40,113 nucleotides of DNA. Origin: Humidesulfovibrio sp. (GTDB lineage Bacteria; Desulfobacterota; Desulfovibrionia; Desulfovibrionales; Desulfovibrionaceae). Every line of letters begins with the position of its first letter. Position 1 is the first letter of the stretch. The notes under the pieces were generated by a model. The model made no database searches. It was not told where the DNA came from and was given only the letters and a program-made list of their open reading frames with translations. The position numbers and the translations under genes are program-made. Below are positions 25,820 to 35,104 of this stretch, piece by piece. The DNA is taken from positions 1 to 40,113 of the forward strand of contig NZ_JAVHLD010000018.1 of the NCBI RefSeq assembly GCF_031082295.1, written 5' to 3'.

Positions 25820-25971
25820 TTGGCCACCTCCTCAAGGGCAATCGTCAACCTGTCCGTCAAGCGGCTACAGGTCATGCCCACTTCAGAGGCGAGGGTGAGC
25901 ATCCAACGCAAGGCGCGTTTGCGGATGGCGGATATTCCGACGGATATCTTCTGGCATGCTCGGTAGTGCAT
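25816..25971 (-). CDS. Small basic protein, first gene of the element
   Basis: 51 aa, too short for most gene callers. ATG 25971 has CGGAG 9 bases upstream and the stop overlaps the replication gene's start (ATGA), a strong sign of real coupling. The sequence begins M-H-Y-R-A-C-Q-K-I-S and has a basic first half (I-R-K-R-A-L-R-W-M) and an amphipathic, acidic end (T-I-A-L-E-E-V-A-K). No family recognised. The right CGGATAT pair lies inside it. It may be a regulator or only a leader peptide setting translation of the replication protein. Confidence 0.55.
   Translation of the reverse strand: MHYRACQKISVGISAIRKRALRWMLTLASEVGMTCSRLTDRLTIALEEVAK
25929..25947 (+). repeat. Right paired CGGATAT repeats, candidate integrase arm sites
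   Basis: CGGATAT at 25929 and 25941, same direction and same 12-base step as the pair at 15968/15980 near attL. They lie 89 bases inside attR. Confidence 0.65.
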
Positions 25972-26035
25972 TCTCTGCTACTCCGTGCTGCGCTAACATC
26001 CAGGAATCCTTGGCAGGCGTAGGGTTGCTAGGCGG

Positions 26036-26079
26036 CTTTCACGCCGTTAACAGGGGTTCAAATCCCCTTGGGGACGCCA
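26036..26079 (+). repeat. attR (44-bp partial tRNA-Glu)
   Basis: Exact copy of 15880-15923: anticodon loop to CCA. The 5' half of the tRNA is missing and the bases before it do not restore the anticodon stem, so this is not a tRNA gene. Confidence 0.95.
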
Positions 26080-26088
26080 GAACAAATC

Positions 26089-26121
26089 AAGCGGTTAGGA
26101 GAATATCCTAGCCGCTTTTTT
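26089..26121 (+). terminator. Original tRNA-Glu terminator, displaced by the element
   Basis: AAGCGGTTAGGA pairs with TCCTAGCCGCTT (one G-T pair) around 5 bases and is followed by a T6 run. It begins 10 bases after attR, where a terminator for the intact tRNA operon would have been before integration. Confidence 0.88.
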
Positions 26122-26350
26122 GCTTTGCAGGACAGTCCCACACGCTTCATAGCCCCACGGATTTGCCGGAGCTTCAGAGGCACTCGCCCGCAGGACCCCG
26201 GCGCCACGGCTGGGGATTGGCCGCTTGCCGTCACGGGCGCGAGGGGCAGAGTGGTGTGGCGCCGTAAGTCGGTCCATGAGCGCATTCAGAGCGCAAGCAG
26301 CTCCGAGTGAATCGAAATCCGACGCGAGGCTCCGCCAAGTGTCAGCGTGC
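26122..26350. other. Host flank behind attR, no gene seen
   Basis: 229 bp between the displaced terminator and the stop of the hybrid histidine kinase. No reading frame, repeat or hairpin with a T-run could be supported. It may hold a kinase terminator that is not sequence-obvious. Confidence 0.5.
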
Positions 26351-29300
26351 TTACGGGCGGAGACCCCGTTTGCGTACCGTCTGGGCGACCCTGCCAAGCG
26401 CCTTCTGGATTTCTTCCACCTGAACGGGCTTTGCCACGTGGTCATCCATCCCCGCAGCCAGGAACTTTTCACGGTCTCCGGGCATGGCGTAGGCGGTCAA
26501 CGCGATAATGGGGACTCTCGCCTTCCCCAGGGCGTCGGACATGCTGCGGATGCGGTTTGTCGCCTCGACGCCGTCCATCCCCGGCATCTGGATGTCCATC
26601 AGGATGCAGTCGATGTCATTCTGCAGCATTGCTTCAATGGCTTCAGTCCCGTTGCTGGCGGTGACGACTTCGTGGCCCATGCGCTTGAGGAGGACGAGCA
26701 TGCCCATTTGGCCAATGGGTTCGTCATCTGCGAGGAGTATCCGCAAGGGACCGTCCGTCGGCGCGATGTAGCACCGCTGCCCGTCCCCGATCGGCTGCTC
26801 TTCTCCATCGAAGGTGTCCAGGAGCAGATCCAGGTAGATGGCGGTGCCTTCGCCGACATCGCTGTCCACGCAGATGCTCCCTCCCATGAGCTCGACAATG
26901 CGCTTGACGATGGCCAAGCCGAGACCTGCACCCTCATAGGGTCTTGTGTAGCCTGCATCGGCCTGGGTGAAACGGCCAAACACATGGCTGAGCTTGTCGC
27001 TGGGAATGCCGATGCCAGTGTCGGCGACCATGAGATGCAAACGAAGCTTGCCTTCATGGCGCAGGGCCGGGCGGGCCCACACATCCACCTGCACAGAGCC
27101 CGAGGAAGTGAATTTGACGGAGTTGCCCACGAGGTTGAAGAGTATCTGCCGGATGCGCGCCTCGTCTCCGCAGAGGCGGGCGGGCGTTTCCTTCGCGATC
27201 TGGACGCGCAGGGCGATGTCCTTCTGGGCACAGGTCACGTGGAACACATCCGAAACGGAGCACAGCAACTCATTGAGGAAGAAGGGCGAGTTGTTCAGCG
27301 CGAACTGGTCCGTCTGCATTTTGGAGAAGTCCAGAACGTCATTGAGAAGCGAGAGCAGCCTGCGCCCCGCATCGAAGGCCATGGCGGTGAAGTTCGCACG
27401 CTCTTCCGCCGTCACATCCTGCTGGAGCAATTGCAGCATCCCAAGCACGCCATTGAGCGGGGTCCGGATCTCGTGGCTCATGTTGGCCAGGAATTCCGAC
27501 TTGGCGCGGTCCGAGGTCTCTGCGAGGTTCTTCGCCTGCAGCAGTTCGTCCTCGGCTTGCTTGCGGCTGGTGATGTCCAGGAACATGACGGCGAGGCGGG
27601 TGGGCGAAACCGCGAAGCTGAGCACCTCGAAGGTGCCGGAGGAATGCTCGTCCTCATAGCCGAATTGCTCCGAGTGCCATGGGGTCCCTGTGGTGATGAC
27701 GCTGAGGTAGCGGTCTGGGATGTCGGTTTCTTCCAGCATGGGGAAGGCCTCAAGAATGCCTTTGCCGATGAGCTGGCTGTGCTGCCGCCCAAGGATGGTG
27801 TCGGCAGCGGGATTCGCCCCGCCGAAAATGAGCTGGCCGTCCACCATGTCATACAGGTGCATGCCGATGGGCGTGTTCTCGATGATCGCCCGCAGTGCCG
27901 CTTCGCTGTTGATAAGCGCCTCGACGCCTTTCCTGCGCTCCAGCTCTCCGGCCGCGCGCATGCCGACCAGCTGCAGCAACGCCTCCACCCGGCGCCGGTT
28001 CGTCAGGGGCCTCCTGCCGATGACGGCGATTAGGCCGATGGCCCGGTGCTGGGTGTCCCAAAGGGTGACGCCGGCGTAGCTTTCGGCCTCCATGTCCTGG
28101 AGGATCTTGTCTTCGGGGAAAATGTGGCGCACGCGCTCGGCAAAGCAGCAGACATTCCGGCCCACAACGTCGCCGCACGGCGTGTCTTTCAAGGTGTAGC
28201 TGACGTTGTCCTCGAAATGTCCGTCGAAGTGCACCGCAACGGTATGGGCCGTGAGCCCATCACCCTCCAGCCGGTCGATGCAGATGTAGTCCATCTCAAG
28301 CGTCCTGGCCAAATAGCTCGCCAGGGACCTGAAGAAGTCCTCGCCATCGGCCTCGTTGCCGCATTGGAGCAGGAAGCGCTGGGCGTCTTCAATTGCCTTC
28401 CGCTCGGATATGTCCGAGAACATGATCAGGTGTTTCTCCTCATCCACGTTCTTCATCCGGACTTCCGCCTGCAGCCATTGACCGGACTTGGTGCGGTAGC
28501 GGCGCTCCAGGAATATGTTTTCGCCGGTCTTCGTGGCCTCGATGTTCTGCTCTATGCTCACCTGCTCGGCGTCCTCGGGATGCAGGAGGTCATGCCCGTC
28601 CATGGTCATCAACTCCGCACGCGAGAATCCGAGCAGCTCTTCGGCCATGGGGTTCGCGTCGAGCATGCGGGATGAACGGTCAACGAGCAGGATGCCGATG
28701 GAGGCTTTCTCAAACAGGCTGCGGTAGCGGCTTTCGCTCTCGCGGATCTCGATGTCCCGCGCGTAGAGGGTGTCGCTCATCTGAACGAATTCCTGCTCCA
28801 CTTGCGCCAGTTCCAGAAAGGCGGTGGAATTCATCCCCATGCCTTCGACTCTGTTTCCTTCCGCGAGGCGTTGAATGGCTTCGGAGAAGTCGACAAGGGG
28901 TGTCACCACGCGCTTGCCGAGGTCTTGGCGCATGCGCAGCGAGAGCAGGATGAGCACCACGGTGAGCAGCGCCAGCAAAATGATGGCGGAACGGGCCAGG
29001 GGGCCGAAAAGCGCTACGACAGGCTTGGTGGTCAGCAGCACCCAGCCCGTGTCGGCGAGGCGGACCGAGGTTCCGAACACAAGCTCCTTCCCGGCGCGGA
29101 ACACTCGCGACGTTGGCGTTTCGGTGCTCTCCCGTATTGCCTGCAGGTCCCCGATGTTCTCTTGCCTCTCCACACGCTTGTGCTCCGGGTGGGAGATGAG
29201 GTTCCCAAAGGCGTCGACAAGTATGATGGAGCCCTTGCCCTCTGGCTGCAGGTCTTGGAGATTTTTCTGGAAGACGCTTAGGTTCAGCTCTCCCACAAGC

Positions 29301-29791
29301 AGGTCCCCGCTGGGCGCAGGGGCGCCGATGTAGACCACGAGATGGCCGCTCGTGGACGAGGGTATGGGGCGGGAGAGGATAAGGAAGTCATTGCCTGCTG
29401 CGTCCAGGCTGAAGGGGAATTCGGTGCCTTCCTTGCCCGAGGGCACCACGGAACGCACGCGCTTGTCCTTGTCCAGCCAAAGCACACGCTCAAAATACGG
29501 CGATGCCGTGATGAACTCGTGCATGTGCTTCGGGATGTCCGGGGCGTGCTGCCCGCTGTCGATCTTTCCGGCGAAGAGGGCCAGCGAATGTGCGGAAGAG
29601 TCGACGTAGTTGCTGACATACTTGGCCAGGCCGCGCACGGCCAGGGCATCGCTGTGCACATAATGCTCGCGCATCCAGAAGGCGGCCAGCCCCGCGACCG
29701 CCAGCGCCACCAGGGCGCCAGGAATCAGCAGCCACAGGGTCATGCTGATGTTGAGGGTGCTGGAAAGGGAACGCGGCTTCTCCTGTGCCAT
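26351..29791 (-). CDS. Hybrid sensor histidine kinase/response regulator
   Basis: 1146 aa. Membrane helices at about 18-38 and 267-286 enclose a Cache-like periplasmic sensor. A linker follows, then PAS (about 352-465), GAF (about 480-615; motifs weak) and a second PAS (about 630-745). HisKA has H773 in N-M-S-H-E-I-R-T-P. HATPase_c has N886/N890, D-T-G-I-G-I-P (924-930) and G-A-G-L-G-L-A. The receiver domain (about 1016-1135) has acidic D1022-D1023, phospho-acceptor D1066, T1099 and K1121. No output domain, so phosphate must pass to another protein. The ATG overlaps the stop of the substrate-binding lipoprotein by one base (TGATG). The pair probably senses a ligand together. Confidence 0.93.
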   Translation of the reverse strand: MAQEKPRSLSSTLNISMTLWLLIPGALVALAVAGLAAFWMREHYVHSDALAVRGLAKYVSNYVDSSAHSLALFAGKIDSGQHAPDIPKHMHEFITASPYFERVLWLDKDKRVRSVVPSGKEGTEFPFSLDAAGNDFLILSRPIPSSTSGHLVVYIGAPAPSGDLLVGELNLSVFQKNLQDLQPEGKGSIILVDAFGNLISHPEHKRVERQENIGDLQAIRESTETPTSRVFRAGKELVFGTSVRLADTGWVLLTTKPVVALFGPLARSAIILLALLTVVLILLSLRMRQDLGKRVVTPLVDFSEAIQRLAEGNRVEGMGMNSTAFLELAQVEQEFVQMSDTLYARDIEIRESESRYRSLFEKASIGILLVDRSSRMLDANPMAEELLGFSRAELMTMDGHDLLHPEDAEQVSIEQNIEATKTGENIFLERRYRTKSGQWLQAEVRMKNVDEEKHLIMFSDISERKAIEDAQRFLLQCGNEADGEDFFRSLASYLARTLEMDYICIDRLEGDGLTAHTVAVHFDGHFEDNVSYTLKDTPCGDVVGRNVCCFAERVRHIFPEDKILQDMEAESYAGVTLWDTQHRAIGLIAVIGRRPLTNRRRVEALLQLVGMRAAGELERRKGVEALINSEAALRAIIENTPIGMHLYDMVDGQLIFGGANPAADTILGRQHSQLIGKGILEAFPMLEETDIPDRYLSVITTGTPWHSEQFGYEDEHSSGTFEVLSFAVSPTRLAVMFLDITSRKQAEDELLQAKNLAETSDRAKSEFLANMSHEIRTPLNGVLGMLQLLQQDVTAEERANFTAMAFDAGRRLLSLLNDVLDFSKMQTDQFALNNSPFFLNELLCSVSDVFHVTCAQKDIALRVQIAKETPARLCGDEARIRQILFNLVGNSVKFTSSGSVQVDVWARPALRHEGKLRLHLMVADTGIGIPSDKLSHVFGRFTQADAGYTRPYEGAGLGLAIVKRIVELMGGSICVDSDVGEGTAIYLDLLLDTFDGEEQPIGDGQRCYIAPTDGPLRILLADDEPIGQMGMLVLLKRMGHEVVTASNGTEAIEAMLQNDIDCILMDIQMPGMDGVEATNRIRSMSDALGKARVPIIALTAYAMPGDREKFLAAGMDDHVAKPVQVEEIQKALGRVAQTVRKRGLRP

Positions 29792-30927
29792 CAGTGGGTT
29801 CCCCCCACGCTGTCGGTGATGACGAAGCGCCCCTGCTTGACGCTGGTGATGAAGGTGGGCCTGACGACGTCGCCGCTTGGCGACATGGCGAAAGGCCCAA
29901 GGATGCCCGTGTGCGGAGCGCTGTCCGCGAGGGCAGCTCTAAGTCCTTGAGTGTCTCCGCCGGAGCGTTTGAGCGCGTCGGCGAGCAGCAGCACCGCCTC
30001 ATAGGCAAAGGCTGCGGCAAAGCTCGGCTTCCAGCCAAAGCGCTTGGTGTAGCGCTCCTGAAAAGAGCGGAAGCTGGGGAAGGCATTGTCCTCCGAGTAG
30101 TTGGAGACGAACTGGAAGCCCTCGACGATGCTGCCGCCCGAGAGCAACAGGGCGTTTGTCGCCGGCCAAGGCGGCCCAAGCACCGTAATGCCCGCTTCGC
30201 TCGGCCGCAGGGCCTGGGCCAGCGCTACGAGATCGCGCGCAGCCATGCACGCCACAAGTACCTCCGGTTTGGCCTTGCGGATGGCCTGCGCCAAGGCTCC
30301 CCAGTCCTCGCCTGCGCGGGAGGAATAAAGCCTGGAGCCCACGAGGCGCCCCCCCTTCCTGGTGTAAGACTTGTCCAAAGAGGCAAGAAAGGTGTCCGTA
30401 TAGCCGACGTTGTCCGCATCGCCAACGAAGAAGATCGTCTTCAGCGACTTCTTGAGGGCGTACTCGGCCATGACCTCGGCCCATTTCGTGTTGCTGGGGA
30501 TGACACGGAAAAAGCCGTCCTGCTTGTCTTTGAGGGCTGGCGCGGCAGTGGTCGGAGAAACCAGTACGCCGCCTCGCTTCTCGACAACGGGATAGGCGGC
30601 AAGGGTCTGGCTCGTCGTCATGTGGCCGACGATGGCCACGACCCCCTTGCGGAGCAGTGTCTCATCGGCCTGGATGGCGCCGCTCGGAGAGTCGAGGTCG
30701 TCCTCCGCCAGAAGCTCAAGCGTGCGTCCATTGACGCCGCCAGCGGCGTTGATCTCCTCCACGGCGAGAACGGCGCCGTTGCGGCCCTGGACGCCAAGGT
30801 CCGACTTCGCCCCCGTGAGCTGACCGGAGAAACCGACCAGGATGGGCTGGTCGGTCGAGCAGGAGAGCGTCGCCAAGCATATGGCGGTGGCGCCTATTGC
30901 CCGGAGTAATGCGAAAATTTTGCACAT
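29791..30927 (-). CDS. Branched-chain amino acid-type substrate-binding lipoprotein (Peripla_BP_6)
   Basis: 378 aa. Signal peptide with lipobox L-S-C, lipidated Cys at residue 23. The fold of LivJ/amide-binding proteins is clear: [11 protein letters not shown], then [33 protein letters not shown], and [16 protein letters not shown]. No transporter permease or ATPase genes accompany it; instead the histidine kinase gene overlaps its end. A role as ligand receptor for the kinase is inferred. There is no ribosome-binding site before the ATG. Confidence 0.9.
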   Translation of the reverse strand: MCKIFALLRAIGATAICLATLSCSTDQPILVGFSGQLTGAKSDLGVQGRNGAVLAVEEINAAGGVNGRTLELLAEDDLDSPSGAIQADETLLRKGVVAIVGHMTTSQTLAAYPVVEKRGGVLVSPTTAAPALKDKQDGFFRVIPSNTKWAEVMAEYALKKSLKTIFFVGDADNVGYTDTFLASLDKSYTRKGGRLVGSRLYSSRAGEDWGALAQAIRKAKPEVLVACMAARDLVALAQALRPSEAGITVLGPPWPATNALLLSGGSIVEGFQFVSNYSEDNAFPSFRSFQERYTKRFGWKPSFAAAFAYEAVLLLADALKRSGGDTQGLRAALADSAPHTGILGPFAMSPSGDVVRPTFITSVKQGRFVITDSVGGTH

Positions 30928-30933
30928 GTCTAA

Positions 30934-30962
30934 TGTATACCGAGAATGCTATGATTTGCCAA
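30934..30962 (-). promoter_or_regulatory. Promoter of the binding protein/kinase operon, predicts leaderless mRNA
   Basis: Minus strand TTGGCA (30962-30957), 17 bases, TATACA (30939-30934). Only six bases separate the -10 box from the ATG at 30927, so transcription would start at or next to the start codon. No Shine-Dalgarno sequence is present. Confidence 0.75.
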
Positions 30963-31329
30963 TGGAATTCTTGCGAGAACGGAGCGTGCGTCAATGCCGA
31001 CAGGCGTGGTCATGGCCTTGGAAGGCATGAATAATAGTCACGCGCCACGCCGCTTGGCCTGCGCCTGACATCACAGCCGGGTGCAGGAGCCCGGACAGCC
31101 TCTGCCCAGTGCGATCGGCACGGCCTGGCGGCATGGGCATGTTGCGGCCAGATGCAACGAGGGGAGCTGAAGCGGCGACTGGGGCGCCATGACAAGGAGG
31201 TCGGAAGGGATGCCGACGGTCCCCTGTTATGCCGGAGCGCCTGTGCCATCGCCTTTCAGAACAGGCCACGCACTCACGGGGCATGCCCCGTCAGGGCTGC
31301 GGGTGGAAGGCAGGCAACGTGCAGGACTT
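30963..31329. other. Intergenic region without a recognisable gene
   Basis: About 370 bp between the HD-GYP gene and the promoter at 30934-30962. It holds a perfect 16-bp palindrome at 31276-31291 and a small CCGGG/CCCGG stem near 31078-31098. Short open frames on both strands show no ribosome-binding site or family feature. Confidence 0.5.
31276..31291. promoter_or_regulatory. Perfect 16-bp palindrome ACGGGGCATGCCCCGT
   Basis: It lies 39 bases behind the HD-GYP stop. It could be a protein-binding site or a termination stem without a T-run. No function can be assigned. Confidence 0.35.
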
Positions 31330-32730
31330 TCAGTCTTGGCCTTGCCCCTTGGGCGAGCGCCATTTTCTGGCGACAAGGCTCGCCATGCCTTCCATCATGA
31401 CCTCGATGTCCCTGGTGAAGTAGGTGGTGAAGATCTCCTGCAGGCTGGCCTTGAGCTCGGCCCCGTTGCTTGCGGCCGTGCTGTCGAAAAGGCCTCGCGC
31501 GATGCCTGTGAAGGCATCAAGCAGCGCCGGGTCGAAGTGCGTGCCGCGCCCGGCCTCCAACTGGCGCATGGCCTCGGTGAAGTCCAGCGGCTCCTTGTAC
31601 GGCCGGCGCGAGGTCAGCGCGTCGAAGACATCGGCGATGGCGAACAGGCGGGCGCCGAGGGGCACCTGCCCGTTGGCGAGGGCCTGGTCGTAGCCCTTGC
31701 CGTCGAAGCGTTCATGGTGTCCGCTGATGACGTCCACGGCATCGGACAGCCAGCGGGCCTGGGCCACGATGTCGCGGCCATGCTGCACGTGCTGCTGCAT
31801 CTCGGTGAATTCGGCCGCCGTCAGCGGGCCGGGCTTGAGCAGGATGGCGTCGCGGATGCCGATCTTGCCCACGTCGTGCAGCATGGCGCCCTTGAGGAGC
31901 GGTCGGATGGCCGCGCCGTCCAGGCCCAGGGCCTCGGCCAGGCGCACGGAGTAGATGGCGACCCGGTAGTTGTGCTGGTCCGTGTCGCTGTCGCGCTTGG
32001 CGATGGCGCTGCCCAGCACGCTCAAGGTCTCCAGGTTGGACTCCTGCAGGTGCACCGAGAGGTCCGTGACGCGCCTGAGCAGCCTGATGATGACCGGGTA
32101 GAGCAAGAGCGTGGTGGCCAGCACCACGAGCACCGCCAGCACCACGCTACGCAGCATGCCAGCGGCGATGTCGTCGAGCACCTTGTCTGAGACGGCGAAA
32201 AGGCTCTCGACGTAGGCAGCGTTTTTTCCCGCGCTGTTGGTGAAGGCCAGGCCCAGGTGCAGGTGCGGCCTGCCCGCGATGCGCACGATGTCGCGGAAGC
32301 GGTTCTGGGTGCCGGGCGCGAAGGGGAACCGGTGCGCGTCCATGAACCGCCGCACCTCGTCCTCGTGGGCGTAGTCGGGCACGAAGCGCTCGGCCAGCGG
32401 CTTGAGGTCCGTGTCCATGATGCGCACGTAGACGGTGCGCCCCAGGGGGTCCTGGTGTCTGGGGGGCGGGATGGCGTCGAGTTCCGCCTGGATGCTCCGG
32501 CTTTCGAGCCGGTCCGGCTTGTCGAGGTGCGCCAGGATGTGTCGTCTGAAATCTTCGCCGGACTGGAGGGTGTGCTCGATGATGATGTCGTCGAAGCGGG
32601 AGCTGTCGCGCAGGTAGACCGCGCCCGCCACAAGCAGGCAGATGAGCACCGTCATGCCCGCGATGCGGCGCAGCAGCAGCCGGTGCAGCGAAGCCGTGAG
32701 GCCCTTGTGCGCGCGGTCGTGGGAGGTCAT
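31330..32730 (-). CDS. Membrane-bound HD-GYP-type phosphodiesterase with altered GYP motif
   Basis: 466 aa. Two membrane helices (about 24-40 and 193-216) enclose a periplasmic sensor region of about 150 residues. The HD-GYP domain (about 230-440) has H253, H285-D286 (M-L-H-D-V-G-K-I-G), H317, H338-H339-E-R-F-D-G-K-G and D367. All metal ligands I can see are kept. The signature tripeptide, however, reads G-Y-D (346-348) instead of G-Y-P. HD-GYP enzymes hydrolyse cyclic di-GMP; in this variant activity or substrate could differ. A good AGGAGG lies 12 bases before the ATG. Likely monocistronic. Confidence 0.9.
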   Translation of the reverse strand: MTSHDRAHKGLTASLHRLLLRRIAGMTVLICLLVAGAVYLRDSSRFDDIIIEHTLQSGEDFRRHILAHLDKPDRLESRSIQAELDAIPPPRHQDPLGRTVYVRIMDTDLKPLAERFVPDYAHEDEVRRFMDAHRFPFAPGTQNRFRDIVRIAGRPHLHLGLAFTNSAGKNAAYVESLFAVSDKVLDDIAAGMLRSVVLAVLVVLATTLLLYPVIIRLLRRVTDLSVHLQESNLETLSVLGSAIAKRDSDTDQHNYRVAIYSVRLAEALGLDGAAIRPLLKGAMLHDVGKIGIRDAILLKPGPLTAAEFTEMQQHVQHGRDIVAQARWLSDAVDVISGHHERFDGKGYDQALANGQVPLGARLFAIADVFDALTSRRPYKEPLDFTEAMRQLEAGRGTHFDPALLDAFTGIARGLFDSTAASNGAELKASLQEIFTTYFTRDIEVMMEGMASLVARKWRSPKGQGQD

Positions 32731-32843
32731 GCGGCTGGGAATCCTCCTGGGGCGTGGACGTGCGGGGGTCGAGGCAAGTTCAACTCCTATCCAAACCGCA
32801 AGGGCGTGGCAAGGCCGAACCCCCGTGGCCGCGGCTCCAAAGG

Positions 32844-32879
32844 AAAACGCCCGCCAGGCCGGTTGGCCGTGCGGGCGTT
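32844..32879 (-). terminator. Terminator behind the sigma54 activator gene
   Basis: A perfect 9-bp stem, AACGCCCGC/GCGGGCGTT, with an inner GGCC-AACC-GGCC stem is followed by TTTT on the minus strand. It ends the TPR-iorA-iorB-activator operon 29 bases after the last stop. Confidence 0.85.
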
Positions 32880-32907
32880 CATGCGGGTCGCCTGGGCGTG
32901 GGACCGG

Positions 32908-34479
<1,572 letters not shown>

Positions 34480-34504
34480 GGGGCTTCCTTTCGCGCGCGC
34501 GGCC

Positions 34505-35104
34505 CTAGGCCGGATACGCGGCTCCCAGTTCCAGGGCGCGCAGGTTCACTTCGGCGATCTTGGGCTTCATGGTGGCGCGCACCGTGTCGGCCAGGACGTC
34601 GACGCCGAAGGGCAGCGCGCCCAGGGCGCACAGCGCGCCCAGGAGTGCGATGTTGCCGCTCTGCACAGCCCCGGCCTCAATCCCCAGGCTGCGGCAGGGC
34701 AGGAAGCGGGCCTGGCCCGCGCAGGCCGTCACCGTGGCCTTGATGGCGTCGATGTCGGGGTTCTCCTCGCGTCCGCAGGCCACCGAGAGCGGCGGCAGGA
34801 ACTCGGTGCTGGAGAGCACCAGCCCGCCGGGCTTCAGGTAGGACATGGCGCGCAGGGTTTCCAGCGGCTCGAAGCCCAGCAGGATGTCGGCCTCGCCGGG
34901 TCCGATCTTGGGGCTCTTGTAGCCGATGAGCAGGGTCGACTCGACCACGCCGCCGCGCTGGGCCATGCCGTGGATCTCGCCGGAGGTCACGGGCAGGCCG
35001 AAGGCCAGGGCCGCGCGGGCGAGCAGGGTGGTGGCCGTGAGAGTCCCCTGGCCGCCGACGCCGGTCATGAAGATGCGGAGACGGGTCTGCTGAAGGGCGC
35101 TCAT
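34505..35104 (-). CDS. iorB: Indolepyruvate ferredoxin oxidoreductase, beta subunit
   Basis: 199 aa from ATG 35104, which overlaps the iorA stop (ATGA). F-M-T-G-V-G-G-Q-G-T-L-T-A-T near the N-terminus and G-E-I-H-G-M-A-Q-R-G-G-V-V are the gamma-domain marks of 2-oxoacid:ferredoxin oxidoreductases. With IorA it oxidatively decarboxylates aryl pyruvates to aryl-acetyl-CoA and reduces ferredoxin. Cytosolic. Confidence 0.95.
   Translation of the reverse strand: MSALQQTRLRIFMTGVGGQGTLTATTLLARAALAFGLPVTSGEIHGMAQRGGVVESTLLIGYKSPKIGPGEADILLGFEPLETLRAMSYLKPGGLVLSSTEFLPPLSVACGREENPDIDAIKATVTACAGQARFLPCRSLGIEAGAVQSGNIALLGALCALGALPFGVDVLADTVRATMKPKIAEVNLRALELGAAYPA

Larger units (their letters stand above)
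15880..26079 (-). mobile_element. Integrated capsid-forming phage satellite candidate (cf-PICI-like), about 10.2 kb
   Basis: Bounded by a 44-bp exact repeat of the tRNA-Glu 3' part. All genes read minus: 51-aa ORF, prim-pol/helicase, 63-aa ORF, HNH nuclease, TerL, MerR-like regulator, HK97 capsid protein, prohead protease, portal, unknown 153-aa protein, HTH/excisionase-like ORF, tyrosine integrase. Genes are full length and mostly overlapping or closely spaced, and none is visibly broken. No tail, lysis, connector or small terminase gene is recognisable. Capsid-forming PICIs, described in recent years, carry this combination: integration, own replication, and head and packaging genes, while taking tails and lysis from a helper phage. 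A deletion-derived prophage remnant is the main alternative. Confidence 0.85.

Noticed and set aside
26036-26079. Second tRNA-Glu gene
   Set aside because: Only the 3' part from the anticodon loop is present; no acceptor 5' strand, D arm or closing anticodon stem.
15880-26079. Complete temperate prophage
   Set aside because: No tail, tape-measure, holin, lysin, connector or CI-type repressor gene can be found, and the att sites leave no further room.
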